Origin: an uncultured Prevotella sp. | GTDB lineage: Bacteria; Bacteroidota; Bacteroidia; Bacteroidales; Bacteroidaceae | Direction of reading: 5' to 3' | DNA: 64,000 bases | Assembly: GCA_900555035.1 (NCBI GenBank) | Contig: USJX01000003.1 | Span: forward strand, 1 to 64,000 | Shown: one piece after another, positions 8,651 to 16,692 of the stretch | Layout of the letters: every line of letters begins with the position of its first letter | Position numbering within the stretch: position 1 is the first letter of the stretch | Program-made: the position numbers and the translations under genes | Notes under the pieces: model-generated | What the model was told of the DNA's origin: nothing | Database searches by the model: none | Seen by the model: the letters and a program-made list of their open reading frames with translations, nothing else

Positions 8651-8894
8651 GGAAAAATATCTGGAATAGCGAAGGTTCCGGTGCAAAACTTAATTGTATT
8701 TAACGTGAAAGACTGAAATGTAACAGCTTTGTAATACCTATCATATCGAATGTAGCCCTTGAATTCTCGAAAAGTACACCTGATTTCCCGAAAAATACCC
8801 TTCGCTCTCGTCGTTTTTCTAAAATTTTGCATTATCGTTTTTAAATAATCATAGTCATATTTAATTCTATGATTATAAGTAAAACTGACAATCT

Positions 8895-9029
8895 CGCCAA
8901 CTGCCACAACGAAATTCCGCCAACTGCCACAATGAAAATGCGCCAACTGCCACAATGAAAATGCGCCAACTGCCACAACAAAAATGCGCCAACTGTCACA
9001 ACGAAAATGCGCCAACTGCCACAATAGAA
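8895..9029. repeat. Tandem array of 23-bp units (about 5.8 copies)
   Basis: Units start at 8895, 8918, 8941, 8964, 8987 and 9010. Consensus core is CGCCAACTGCCACAA followed by YGAAAATG. The period is exactly 23 with 0-4 changes per unit and no spacers. 23 is not a multiple of three, and the array lies 56 bp before a promoter, so it is more likely regulatory or a minisatellite than coding. Confidence 0.85.
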
Positions 9030-9084
9030 TAGGAAAATAACAAGGTTTAACTATTTTATTTGCTTGATATTCAATAAAATATAT

Positions 9085-9092
9085 TATTTTTG
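9085..9092 (+). promoter_or_regulatory. Bacteroidota promoter for the 9118 ATPase
   Basis: TATTTTTG with TTG at 9064-9066 (18-bp spacing). Confidence 0.65.
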
Positions 9093-9117
9093 CATCAGAA
9101 ATTAAAAATAAGATTTT

Positions 9118-10407
9118 ATGAAAGAATATAAAGCAAGAATTGCAGATAAAATATTGGCAGAAAAACTGGATGCGATGGGGGCTGTTTTGATAGAAGGTCC
9201 TAAGTATTGCGGTAAGACTACTCTAGCCAGCCAACAGGCTAAAAGTATCCTGTCTATGTCTGATCCAGATACCATGGAGCAGAACATAGCCATGGCCAAT
9301 ACCAATATCAAACTGTTACTTCGGGGTGAAACACCACGATTGATAGATGAATGGCAAATAGCACCAAAGTTCTGGGATGCCGTGAGAAATGAAGTGGATA
9401 AGCGTGGTGATGATGGGCAGTTCATACTAACCGGGTCTGCTGTGCCACCTAGTTATGAAGAAATCTTTCATACGGGAACGGGACGTTTTGCCTGGCTCAA
9501 ACTCCGAACTATGAGTTTGTGGGAATCAGGAGATTCTACAGGAGAGGTGAGCCTTGCCAAATTGTTTGCAGCCGACAGAACGGATTACTTCGTTGAAGGA
9601 ATCAACCCAATCGACTTGGAGCATCTGACATATTTGACTTGTCGGGGTGGCTGGCCGAAAGCTTTGGATAAGAAAAGCAAGCAGGCAGCTTTACAGCAGG
9701 CCATTGAGTATTTTGAGGCAGTAACCAGATTCGATGTATCCCGTGTAGATGGAATCAATCGTGATAGTGAATTGGCACGGAGGATTATGCGTTCGTATGC
9801 GAGAAATCAGGGAAGTCAGGCTACAGCAGGTACCATTTTGGCAGATATTGCCAACAATGAAAGTACTGAGGTTAGTGAGAATACCATCTATTCCTACATC
9901 AAGGCTTTGAAGAAGATATTTGTGATAGAGGATTCTACAGCCTGGAACCCGAATATGAGAAGCAAGTCGGCGATACGTACTTCTGATACCAGATATTTTA
10001 CCGACCCTTCGATAGCAACGGCAGCTTTGGGAATGGGACCGGATGATTTGATCAATGATTTGAGTACGTTTGGCTTATTCTTTGAAACCTTGTGTGTGCG
10101 TGATTTGAGAGTCTATGCCGATGCATTAGGCGGCTCCGTTTATCATTTTCGTGATAAAAATGGTCTGGAGTGTGATGCTGTTGTTCATCTTCGTAATGGT
10201 AAGTATGGATTGATTGAGGTGAAGCTGGGTGGCGACAAGCTCATAGAGGAGGGCGCAGGAAACCTGGTGACATTGGAAAGTAAAATCGATACCGATAAGA
10301 TGAAGTCCCCATCTTTCAAAATGGTGCTGACTGGTGTCGGTAAATATGCCTACCAGCGTCCGCAGGACGGCGTATATGTTGTGCCGATAGGGTGCTTGAG
10401 AGATTAG
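9118..10407 (+). CDS. AAA_14/DUF4143 ATPase
   Basis: The 429-residue protein starts with KARIADKILAEKLDAMGAVL and Walker A IEGPKYCGKTTLA (residues 24-36), then Walker-B-like RLIDEWQIAP and sensor FILTGSAVPP. The C-terminal part is DUF4143, with YIKALKKIFVIEDSTAW and the nuclease-like ending LECDAVVHLRNGKYGLIEVKLG, where D, E-x-K are PD-(D/E)XK-like. The family is common in Bacteroidota and archaea; its role is unknown. It has its own promoter and terminator. Confidence 0.88.
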   Translation: MKEYKARIADKILAEKLDAMGAVLIEGPKYCGKTTLASQQAKSILSMSDPDTMEQNIAMANTNIKLLLRGETPRLIDEWQIAPKFWDAVRNEVDKRGDDGQFILTGSAVPPSYEEIFHTGTGRFAWLKLRTMSLWESGDSTGEVSLAKLFAADRTDYFVEGINPIDLEHLTYLTCRGGWPKALDKKSKQAALQQAIEYFEAVTRFDVSRVDGINRDSELARRIMRSYARNQGSQATAGTILADIANNESTEVSENTIYSYIKALKKIFVIEDSTAWNPNMRSKSAIRTSDTRYFTDPSIATAALGMGPDDLINDLSTFGLFFETLCVRDLRVYADALGGSVYHFRDKNGLECDAVVHLRNGKYGLIEVKLGGDKLIEEGAGNLVTLESKIDTDKMKSPSFKMVLTGVGKYAYQRPQDGVYVVPIGCLRD

Positions 10408-10422
10408 AACTTATAGATACGC

Positions 10423-10490
10423 AAAGCACCTATCTCGTATTCCGAAAGCAGAAAAAGATGCTTTCTTGATATGAGATGGGTGCTTTTTTA
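10423..10490. terminator. Bidirectional terminator
   Basis: Long stem AAGCACCTATCTCGTAT/ATATGAGATGGGTGCTT (about 10424-10440 and 10469-10486) enclosing a second hairpin (10444-10465), ending in TTTTTT; it separates convergent genes. Confidence 0.75.
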
Positions 10491-10502
10491 GATGTGAATA
10501 GC

Positions 10503-10970
10503 TTACTTCTTCTTAGTCAACACATAGTGCTTGGCAATCTCGCCTTCTGGCTCATTGCCCAGCGAATCGGTCATGATGAGGCTATGCTCATCCTTTACCT
10601 TATAGAAAGAGTTCTCGCCAGAAGATGGACGGGTAATCATTACCACGCCGTTGGCAAGCATCTTGTAAATGCCGCTGAACTCATCGTGACCATCCTTGCG
10701 GTCGATGTAATCAGAAGTAAACTGATAGGTGCTGTCTGCCTTGAGCGTCAACACCGTCTTGATGCCTGGGCAGTCAGCAGCAGGGAGGGTTCCCTCGTAA
10801 GTGCCTTCCACGGCTGGCAATTTTACGCTTCCGTCTTTTTCTACCAAGGCAGAATCTTCTGTATAGCTGGCATTTTCATCGTTTCCATTCTGTCCCGCTT
10901 TCTTGCTGTTGCAAGAAGCCACTGACAAAGCAGCGATAACGGCTGCTGTTAAAACTAATTTCTTTTTCAT
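10503..10970 (-). CDS. NlpE-like copper-resistance/envelope-stress lipoprotein
   Basis: A 155-residue lipoprotein with a signal peptide and lipobox SVASC (Cys20). The core VEGTYEGTLPAADCPGIKTV matches the NlpE N-terminal domain, a small lipocalin-like barrel; LTLKADSTYQF and GIYKMLANGVVMI follow. In E. coli NlpE this site is a CxxC (CADC); here the first Cys is Ala, so the redox/metal motif is incomplete. NlpE signals surface contact and copper stress in Enterobacteria; the role in Bacteroidota is not established. It lies downstream of the esterase cluster and may share its transcript. Confidence 0.8.
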   Translation of the reverse strand: MKKKLVLTAAVIAALSVASCNSKKAGQNGNDENASYTEDSALVEKDGSVKLPAVEGTYEGTLPAADCPGIKTVLTLKADSTYQFTSDYIDRKDGHDEFSGIYKMLANGVVMITRPSSGENSFYKVKDEHSLIMTDSLGNEPEGEIAKHYVLTKKK

Positions 10971-11004
10971 ATCTCTAATGCTTTTTAAAGTGAATACTAT
11001 TTTC

Positions 11005-11298
11005 TTAATTGATGATGATGGGTACTACTTCTTCTTCGTTAGGCCAATGGGGTAGATAGAGCAGCGGGCGGGGAGTGCCCCCCAAGCCCGTCCAGTCTAT
11101 CCGTTTCACAAAGTCGAAATCGGGAGGACCGAAGTCGAAACTTCTGCCGTAGAGCACGATGGCTCCCCTGCCTTCATCAATTTTCCATAAACCTCCACCA
11201 TAGGTGCATTGCTCACCCGGGGCCAGCATGTCACGGTGAAGATAGACGTGGCCGAACTTCAGCACTCCGTCTCTATTGATGATGAATTTCTGAAACAT
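11005..11298 (-). CDS. Hypothetical 97-residue protein
   Basis: The ATG lies 2 bp after the esterase stop, so the two are translated from one transcript. The protein has no signal peptide or membrane segment, is Gly/Pro rich (GTPRPLLYLPHWPNEEEV near the end), and looks like a small beta-rich cytoplasmic domain. I do not recognise the family. Confidence 0.65.
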   Translation of the reverse strand: MFQKFIINRDGVLKFGHVYLHRDMLAPGEQCTYGGGLWKIDEGRGAIVLYGRSFDFGPPDFDFVKRIDWTGLGGTPRPLLYLPHWPNEEEVVPIIIN

Positions 11299-11300
11299 CT

Positions 11301-12956
11301 CTATTTCTTCTCCCAGAACATTTTGTCGATGAAATCATAGCGCTTCTCCATCTGGGCATCAGCCTTCACTTCTGTCTTCACATCTATCTGAAGCACAGGG
11401 GCTACGGCCTTGCCATTGGTAGTAGGCCACTCCGGCAGACCCAGACCGTTTGGATTTCCGGTCTTCACGAAGTTTACATAATACTGGCTGAAGATGTCGC
11501 TAATCATGTAATCTTCCGGCTGCCAGTTGAACACGTGGTTGGTTGGCAAAGTGCCCATTGCATATTCTATGTCGGCAGAGTGAACGGCTCCCTTATCCTG
11601 TGGAGCTGGAGCTGCATCTTCCTTAGCATCTACCACGCCGCCAGCCAAAGCTGCCACCTTGCCCTTGATGGCCATTGCTGGGCGAGGATGACAATAGCGA
11701 TAGCGGTAAACTGGCTGTCCGCCGGTCAGCTTGTGCATGTTGCCCCACTTCCAGGTAGAATAATCCAGGAAGATATCCGAAGCCAGATTCACACCCGGCT
11801 GCTCCAACACATCCTTGTCGCTGTTGATTCCGTAAAGGCGGAAGAGTTCATCGATGTTCTCTTCTCCGAAAGTAGCCTTGGCGCCAGCCTTCAGATTCTC
11901 AACGGTGGGCTGTTTGCCCATCAATACCGCCCATGGAGTCATCTCCTGGTTGTTGCCACCAATGAGCAGAGGCACTTTGGTCTGCTCGCCCTTGGCGAAG
12001 ACATCTACAGGCTGTTCTTTCATAAAATATCCGTCGATATTATAGACAGGAACGGCTCTTATGCCCGCCAGCTTCATCAGTTCCTCGGCAGGCAGGGCAC
12101 GAAGTTCGTTGAGGTTCTTCAATCCTATGTTCTTTTTCACCTTCTTGCCCGTATTCTTGCCCATCTTCTCGGCTATTTTCTGGGCAAGCTTCACGCCCAG
12201 TTCCTCGGCTTCCTTCTGGGTGGCAATCTTCTTGAATCCCATCACCGAACCGCTGGAACCCATAGCCTGGGCAAAGAGTCCCTGGCAGAGAGGGGAAGCC
12301 ATCAGGGCGCTAACCGACATGGAACCAGCCGATTCGCCTACGATGGTAATGCGGTTAGGGTCGCCGCCGAAAGCCTCGATGTTATCCTTCACCCATTGTA
12401 TGGCAGCCACCTGATCCATGAATCCATAGTTGCCGGAACCCTTATAGGATGTTTCCTTGGAGAGTTGAGGATGAGCGAAGAATCCGAAGATGCCCTCACG
12501 ATAGTTGGCTGTGATGGAGATGATGCCCTTGCGCGCCATCGCGTCGCCCGCATATCTAGGTTCGCTTCCACTTCCAGCCATCAAGCCTCCGCCGTTGAAA
12601 TAAATCAAAACAGGCAGATGCTCCTTCATGGTCTTTGCCGGAGTCCATATATTAAGGTATAGGCAATCTTCGCTGTTTGCCTTCGTGCCGAAGTTCATAT
12701 CTCCGAAGATGGGTTCCTGCATCGGGTTCGGTCCGAACTCCTTAGCTTCGCGAACGCCCTGCCATTTCTGTGCAGGCTGAGGAGCCTTCCAGCGGAGGTT
12801 TCCCACCGGTGGGGCAGCGAACGGAACGCCTTTGAAGACCGTGATGCCTGAGAGGTCTTTTCCTTCGAGAATACCTCCGGCAGTCTTCACCTGAGTTTGC
12901 GCCATCATTCCCATACCAGGGAGCAGAAAGGCGATGGATAAGAGTAGTTTCTTCAT
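11301..12956 (-). CDS. Type-B carboxylesterase, secreted
   Basis: The 551-residue alpha/beta hydrolase has a signal peptide (MKKLLLSIAF, cleavage near MAQ), the family signature SEDCLYLNIWTP (95-106), the nucleophile elbow VGESAGSMS (catalytic Ser209) and a probable catalytic His459 in AVHSADIEYAMG. The oxyanion segment reads FNGGGLMAGS, with Asn where most family members have His. A Lys-rich low-complexity stretch (EKMGKNTGKKVKKNIG, about 262-277) looks like an insertion. Substrate unknown; plausible roles are ester cleavage of polysaccharide side groups. First gene of a likely three-gene transcript. Confidence 0.9.
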   Translation of the reverse strand: MKKLLLSIAFLLPGMGMMAQTQVKTAGGILEGKDLSGITVFKGVPFAAPPVGNLRWKAPQPAQKWQGVREAKEFGPNPMQEPIFGDMNFGTKANSEDCLYLNIWTPAKTMKEHLPVLIYFNGGGLMAGSGSEPRYAGDAMARKGIISITANYREGIFGFFAHPQLSKETSYKGSGNYGFMDQVAAIQWVKDNIEAFGGDPNRITIVGESAGSMSVSALMASPLCQGLFAQAMGSSGSVMGFKKIATQKEAEELGVKLAQKIAEKMGKNTGKKVKKNIGLKNLNELRALPAEELMKLAGIRAVPVYNIDGYFMKEQPVDVFAKGEQTKVPLLIGGNNQEMTPWAVLMGKQPTVENLKAGAKATFGEENIDELFRLYGINSDKDVLEQPGVNLASDIFLDYSTWKWGNMHKLTGGQPVYRYRYCHPRPAMAIKGKVAALAGGVVDAKEDAAPAPQDKGAVHSADIEYAMGTLPTNHVFNWQPEDYMISDIFSQYYVNFVKTGNPNGLGLPEWPTTNGKAVAPVLQIDVKTEVKADAQMEKRYDFIDKMFWEKK

Positions 12957-12984
12957 AATTGTTCTGTTATTTTATAAGATAATG

Positions 12985-12992
12985 CAAAAGTA
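12985..12992 (-). promoter_or_regulatory. Promoter for the esterase cluster
   Basis: CAAAAGTA on + is TACTTTTG on -, 29 bp before the esterase start. Confidence 0.55.
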
Positions 12993-13037
12993 ACTAAAAT
13001 ATTTCTATCTTAGCTTGTTTTGCTCAATCTTTTTTTA

Positions 13038-13045
13038 TATTTTTG
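13038..13045 (+). promoter_or_regulatory. Promoter for the rhamnose-mutarotase-like gene
   Basis: TATTTTTG, with TTG in AGCTTGTTTTG about 20 bp upstream. Confidence 0.6.
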
Positions 13046-13090
13046 CACTAAATAAACAAAACAACATATTATTTAATCTTTAACCCCTTA

Positions 13091-13477
13091 ATGATTATGA
13101 TGAAAGGTTATGAACAGAAGAAGTATCCGGTAGCCACCAAGCGCTACGTGCAGTGGTTGGAGTTGGAATCTGATGAGGAGGCTATCCGTGAATATCGCCG
13201 CCTGCATTCAGAAGGTGTGCAATGGAAGGAGATTCGTGACGGAATCCGACAGGTAGGTATCCTGGAGATGGAGATTTACATCTTCGGCAACCGACTGGTG
13301 ATGGTTGTGGATGCTCCCGTAGATTTCGATTGGGATAAGAAAATGGCAGAACTCGCCACCCTCCCTAGACAGGCAGAATGGGAGGAAATGGTAGGCAAGT
13401 TCCAGAAGTGCGGCAAGGGTGCTACGAGCGATGAGAAGTGGCACATGATGGAGCGCATTTTTTATCTTTACGATTAA
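13091..13477 (+). CDS. L-rhamnose mutarotase family protein
   Basis: The 128-residue protein resembles RhaM-type mutarotases, which interconvert the alpha and beta anomers of L-rhamnose or L-fucose. Seen are the start KRYVQWLELESDEEAIREY, RRLHSEGVQWKEIRDGI with the candidate catalytic His, and the dimer strand LEMEIYIFGNRLVMVV. It is longer than the usual ~104 residues, with a Lys/Gly-rich part after about residue 105. No rhamnose genes lie nearby, so the sugar is uncertain. The start could also be Met3 or Met4. The end LYD-stop is repeated downstream. Confidence 0.8.
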   Translation: MIMMKGYEQKKYPVATKRYVQWLELESDEEAIREYRRLHSEGVQWKEIRDGIRQVGILEMEIYIFGNRLVMVVDAPVDFDWDKKMAELATLPRQAEWEEMVGKFQKCGKGATSDEKWHMMERIFYLYD

Positions 13478-13495
13478 GCACACTCTACGATTAAG
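13466..13495 (+). repeat. Duplicated gene 3' end after the mutarotase
   Basis: CTTTACGATTAAG (13466-13478, in frame LYD stop) recurs as CTCTACGATTAAG (13483-13495), 17 bp apart. The one difference would be synonymous (CTT/CTC) if read in the gene's frame. Confidence 0.6.
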
Positions 13496-13658
13496 TTCGG
13501 AGAACGTGATGATGCATTGCTGGTACAATGGTTATGCTGACCCGAAGGAGATGAAGCGCCTGGGTTACAAACTGGTGAGCATTCCTGACGGATTGGTTTT
13601 CTCTATTCTTTTCACTATTCTTTCACCTATTTGTAACACGATAGCAACATTCTTTAAA

Positions 13659-13666
13659 TACCTTTG
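13659..13666 (+). promoter_or_regulatory. Promoter for the PafA-like phosphatase
   Basis: TACCTTTG with TTTG in CTATTTGTAAC about 20 bp upstream; 49 bp before the ATG. Confidence 0.65.
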
Positions 13667-13714
13667 CAGCAGTAAAAAAAGTTACTGTTTTTTATAAGAA
13701 AGAATAGGAAAAAA

Positions 13715-15340
13715 ATGAATAAGGTATTTAGTTTTATTGCGATGGCATTTTTGGGATGCGGCTCTGTGGCTGCCCAGCAGGTGAATGCTTCTAACGTTCT
13801 GCGCCCCAAACTGGTAGTGGGCATTGTGGTTGACCAGATGCGATGGGATTATCTCTATCGCTATCAGAAACGCTATGGTGAAGGTGGATTCAAGCGACTG
13901 CTCAACGAGGGCTTCTCTTGCGAGAACACCCGAATCCCGTATGTTCCATCGGTTACCGCCATCGGTCATACTTGTCTCTATACCGGTAGTGTACCTTCCA
14001 TCCACGGAATCGCCGGAAACAATTTCGTAAAAAATGGCAAGAAGGTGTATTGCACGGATGATGAAACCGTGAAACCTGTGGGTTCCAACAGCAAGGCGGG
14101 CTTGATGTCGCCTAGAAATCTGTGGGTTACCACCCTCGGCGACGAGATGAAGATTGCATCCAATGGCCGAGCCAAGGTGGTGGGTGTGGCATTGAAAGAC
14201 CGTGCTTCCATCCTTCCTGCCGGTCATAATCCGAACGGTGCCTACTGGTTTGATGATGAGAGCGGCAAGTTTATCACCAGTTCTTATTATATGAACCAGT
14301 TGCCGAAGTGGGTGGACGCATTCAACAACCAGCATCTGCCAGAGCGTTATCTCTCGGAAAAATGGAACACACTCTATCCTGAGAATACTTACGTAGAGAG
14401 TACGGAAGATGAGAACGAGTATGAGGATGGAATCCGCAAGGGCGTGAAGGCTACGCTGCCGCTCAATCTTCCGGCTCTTTATAAGAAATATGGTTATGCA
14501 ATCATCAGAAAGACTCCTTTCGGCAATTCGCTGACGATAGACTTGGCGAAGGCTGCGGTAGACGGCGAGCAGTTGGGAGCAGATGATGAAACCGACTTGC
14601 TGGCAGTAAGCTGTTCCAGCACCGATTATATCGGTCATCAGGTGGGAACTCATGCCGTAGAAACCGAGGATACTTATCTTCGACTCGATAAGGCGATAGC
14701 CGATTTTCTTTCTTATCTCGATGAGAAGGTGGGCAAGGGCAACTATCTGGTTTTCCTGAGTGCTGACCATGGTGCGATGAACAACGCCCGTTTCCTGCAA
14801 GACCGCCGCATTCCTGCGGGCAGTTGGGATGGTGATGCGGTGGCTAAGAAACTGAACCAGACTCTGGCTCAGGAGTATCCTAACGTGGGTGATCTGGTGA
14901 AGACCGTGATGAACTATCAGGTGTTTTTCAACCGCAACATCATCAAGGAAAACAAGTTGGATTTCGCCAAGATCAAGCAGAGCGTGGTGGATGTGTTGAA
15001 GGAAGACAGCTGCGTGCAGTATGCCTGCGATATGGAGAAGACGATGACCGAGAGCATTCCTGAGGATGTGAAGACGCGCATCGTGAATGGTTACAACCGT
15101 GAGCGTAGCGGTGATGTGGCCATCGTATTGAAGCCGAATTTCTATGCCCACGGTATGAAGGGAACCAACCATGGCGAGTGGAATCCATACGACACCCACA
15201 TTCCGCTGGTTTTCATGGGTTGGGGCATTCAGCATGGTGCAACCACCAGGCAGACATTTATGACGGATATTGTGCCAACCATCGCCGCCCTGCTTCATGT
15301 TCAGGCGCCGAATGGTTGTGTAGGTCAGCCGATATTCTAA
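13715..15340 (+). CDS. PafA-type alkaline phosphatase (secreted)
   Basis: A 541-residue alkaline-phosphatase-superfamily enzyme with a signal peptide ending near VAAQQ. Zinc-site Asp40 lies in VVDQMRWDY, the Thr nucleophile Thr81 in PSVTAIGHTC, and the monoesterase-specific Lys161 and Arg163 in LKDRAS, as in the Elizabethkingia PafA enzyme. Other metal ligands are visible in STDYIGHQVG, SADHGAM and KGTNHGEWN. It should release phosphate from monoesters in the periplasm. A glycosyltransferase and a second superfamily member follow on the same strand, 170 bp away. Confidence 0.92.
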   Translation: MNKVFSFIAMAFLGCGSVAAQQVNASNVLRPKLVVGIVVDQMRWDYLYRYQKRYGEGGFKRLLNEGFSCENTRIPYVPSVTAIGHTCLYTGSVPSIHGIAGNNFVKNGKKVYCTDDETVKPVGSNSKAGLMSPRNLWVTTLGDEMKIASNGRAKVVGVALKDRASILPAGHNPNGAYWFDDESGKFITSSYYMNQLPKWVDAFNNQHLPERYLSEKWNTLYPENTYVESTEDENEYEDGIRKGVKATLPLNLPALYKKYGYAIIRKTPFGNSLTIDLAKAAVDGEQLGADDETDLLAVSCSSTDYIGHQVGTHAVETEDTYLRLDKAIADFLSYLDEKVGKGNYLVFLSADHGAMNNARFLQDRRIPAGSWDGDAVAKKLNQTLAQEYPNVGDLVKTVMNYQVFFNRNIIKENKLDFAKIKQSVVDVLKEDSCVQYACDMEKTMTESIPEDVKTRIVNGYNRERSGDVAIVLKPNFYAHGMKGTNHGEWNPYDTHIPLVFMGWGIQHGATTRQTFMTDIVPTIAALLHVQAPNGCVGQPIF

Positions 15341-15402
15341 GTTTTAATCTTATCTTCATTTTTCTCTCACATCTTTGAAATATGAAACTTATACCATTGC
15401 AC

Positions 15403-15450
15403 TCGGAAAGGGGCGATGAACTGCATCGAAAGGGGCGATGAACAGCTTCG
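15403..15450. repeat. Two-copy 22/23-bp direct repeat
   Basis: TCGGAAAGGGGCGATGAACTG (from 15403) is repeated as TCGAAAGGGGCGATGAACAG (from 15426) in the gap between the phosphatase and the glycosyltransferase. Confidence 0.7.
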
Positions 15451-15513
15451 TGTAACATGCATCAGCCACTTCGCCAGCAAAATATTAGATGTTTTAAAGA
15501 TGTAAAAAGAAAA

Positions 15514-16692
15514 ATGAAGGTAATTTTTGTAATTCAAGGAGAGGGTAGAGGTCATCTCACCCAGGCGTTGAGCCTCAAGCAGATGCTTCTGCACGAGGGC
15601 CATGAAGTAGTGAAGGTTTTAGTGGGCAAGAGCAAGAACAGGGTGATTCCCGAGTTCTTCATGAATCAGATAGGTACTCCTGTCGAACTTTTCGACAGTC
15701 CTAATTTCTTGCCGTCTAAGGACAACCGAAAGTTCAATCTCTTGCGCTCCCTGACTTACAATGCGCTTCTTACTCCCAGCTATCTTTCAAGTATCCATTT
15801 GATACGAAAGAATATCCAGGAGAGTGGAGCCGACATCATCATCAATTTCTACGAAGTGTTGTGCGGCATTACCTGTTCCCTTTTCCGTTTCGGAATCCCG
15901 GAGGTTTGCATCGGCCATCAGTATCTTTTCCTCCATCCCTCTTTCCAGATGCCTGGAAAGTATTCTTTTTCAGAATCATTGTTGAAGTTCTTTACCCGCA
16001 TCACCTGCGTGGGAGCCACAGCCAAGTTGGCACTCTCCATCCGTGACTATGAGGATGAGCCTGTGCACGGCATCAAGGTGGTTCCACCGTTGCTCCGTCA
16101 GGAAGCCAAGACCATCATCCGCCATCATGGCGACTACATCATGGGCTACATGCTCAATGCCGGTTTTGCCGAGGATGTGAAGGCTTGGCACGAGAAGCAT
16201 CCCCATACCCAGCTACATTTCTTCTGGGATCAGCCCGATGCGCCCGAAGAACTGAAGGTGGATGATACACTCAGTTTTCATCGCATCAACGACGAGAAGT
16301 TTCTCAAGATGATGGCTGGCTGCAAGGCATTCGCCACCACCGCCGGATTCGAGAGAGTCTGCGAGGCGCTTTACATGGGCAAGCCTTGCATGCTGATTCC
16401 GGCTCATGTGGAGCAGGAATGTAATGCGATGGATGCGGAAAGAGAAATGGCTGGCGTGGTGAGCGATGATTTCGACATCGATAAACTGAAGGCGTTTGCC
16501 CGTGATTACGAGGAGTATGTGGAGTTCAGAATGTGGGAAAACCATGCTGACACCCGAATCATCGCCGCCATAGAAAATGCTTACGAAACTTATTATCATA
16601 GAAAGGAGAACCAGGCTTATGAAGAAGAAAATGATTCCATTGTTGCTGCTTCTTCCCTTGTTGTTCCTGCTCGCCGTGTATGGCAAGGATAG
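15514..16692 (+). CDS. Glycosyltransferase, MJ1255-like (GT-B)
   Basis: The start at 15514 gives a 392-residue protein beginning MKVIFVIQGEGRGHLTQALS, the nucleotide-sugar-binding Gly-rich turn of GT-B enzymes related to MurG and the MJ1255/VC2487 group. The C-terminal half has FATTAGFERVCEALYMGKP and LIPAHVEQECNAMDAE, the usual donor-binding region. There is no signal peptide, so it acts in the cytoplasm, probably on a lipid or cell-surface glycan. The 3' end overlaps the next gene by 74 bp, suggesting coupling. Acceptor unknown. Confidence 0.85.
   Translation: MKVIFVIQGEGRGHLTQALSLKQMLLHEGHEVVKVLVGKSKNRVIPEFFMNQIGTPVELFDSPNFLPSKDNRKFNLLRSLTYNALLTPSYLSSIHLIRKNIQESGADIIINFYEVLCGITCSLFRFGIPEVCIGHQYLFLHPSFQMPGKYSFSESLLKFFTRITCVGATAKLALSIRDYEDEPVHGIKVVPPLLRQEAKTIIRHHGDYIMGYMLNAGFAEDVKAWHEKHPHTQLHFFWDQPDAPEELKVDDTLSFHRINDEKFLKMMAGCKAFATTAGFERVCEALYMGKPCMLIPAHVEQECNAMDAEREMAGVVSDDFDIDKLKAFARDYEEYVEFRMWENHADTRIIAAIENAYETYYHRKENQAYEEENDSIVAASSLVVPARRVWQG

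Noticed and set aside
8596..9024. 142-residue leftward ORF with MWQLAHF-like repeats
   Set aside because: It runs through the 23-bp tandem array, whose period is not a multiple of three, and continues into low-complexity sequence without a family match or promoter.
8895..9029. CRISPR array
   Set aside because: Units are contiguous with no spacers and no cas genes are near.
7520..9117. yybP-ykoY (manganese) riboswitch before terC
   Set aside because: Alx/TerC genes often have it, but the conserved core is not found in this leader.
13506..13697. 63-residue ORF between the mutarotase and PafA genes
   Set aside because: Its second half overlaps the PafA promoter and is hydrophobic by AT-richness. 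The first half has gene-like composition and may be a relic, but I cannot support it as a gene.
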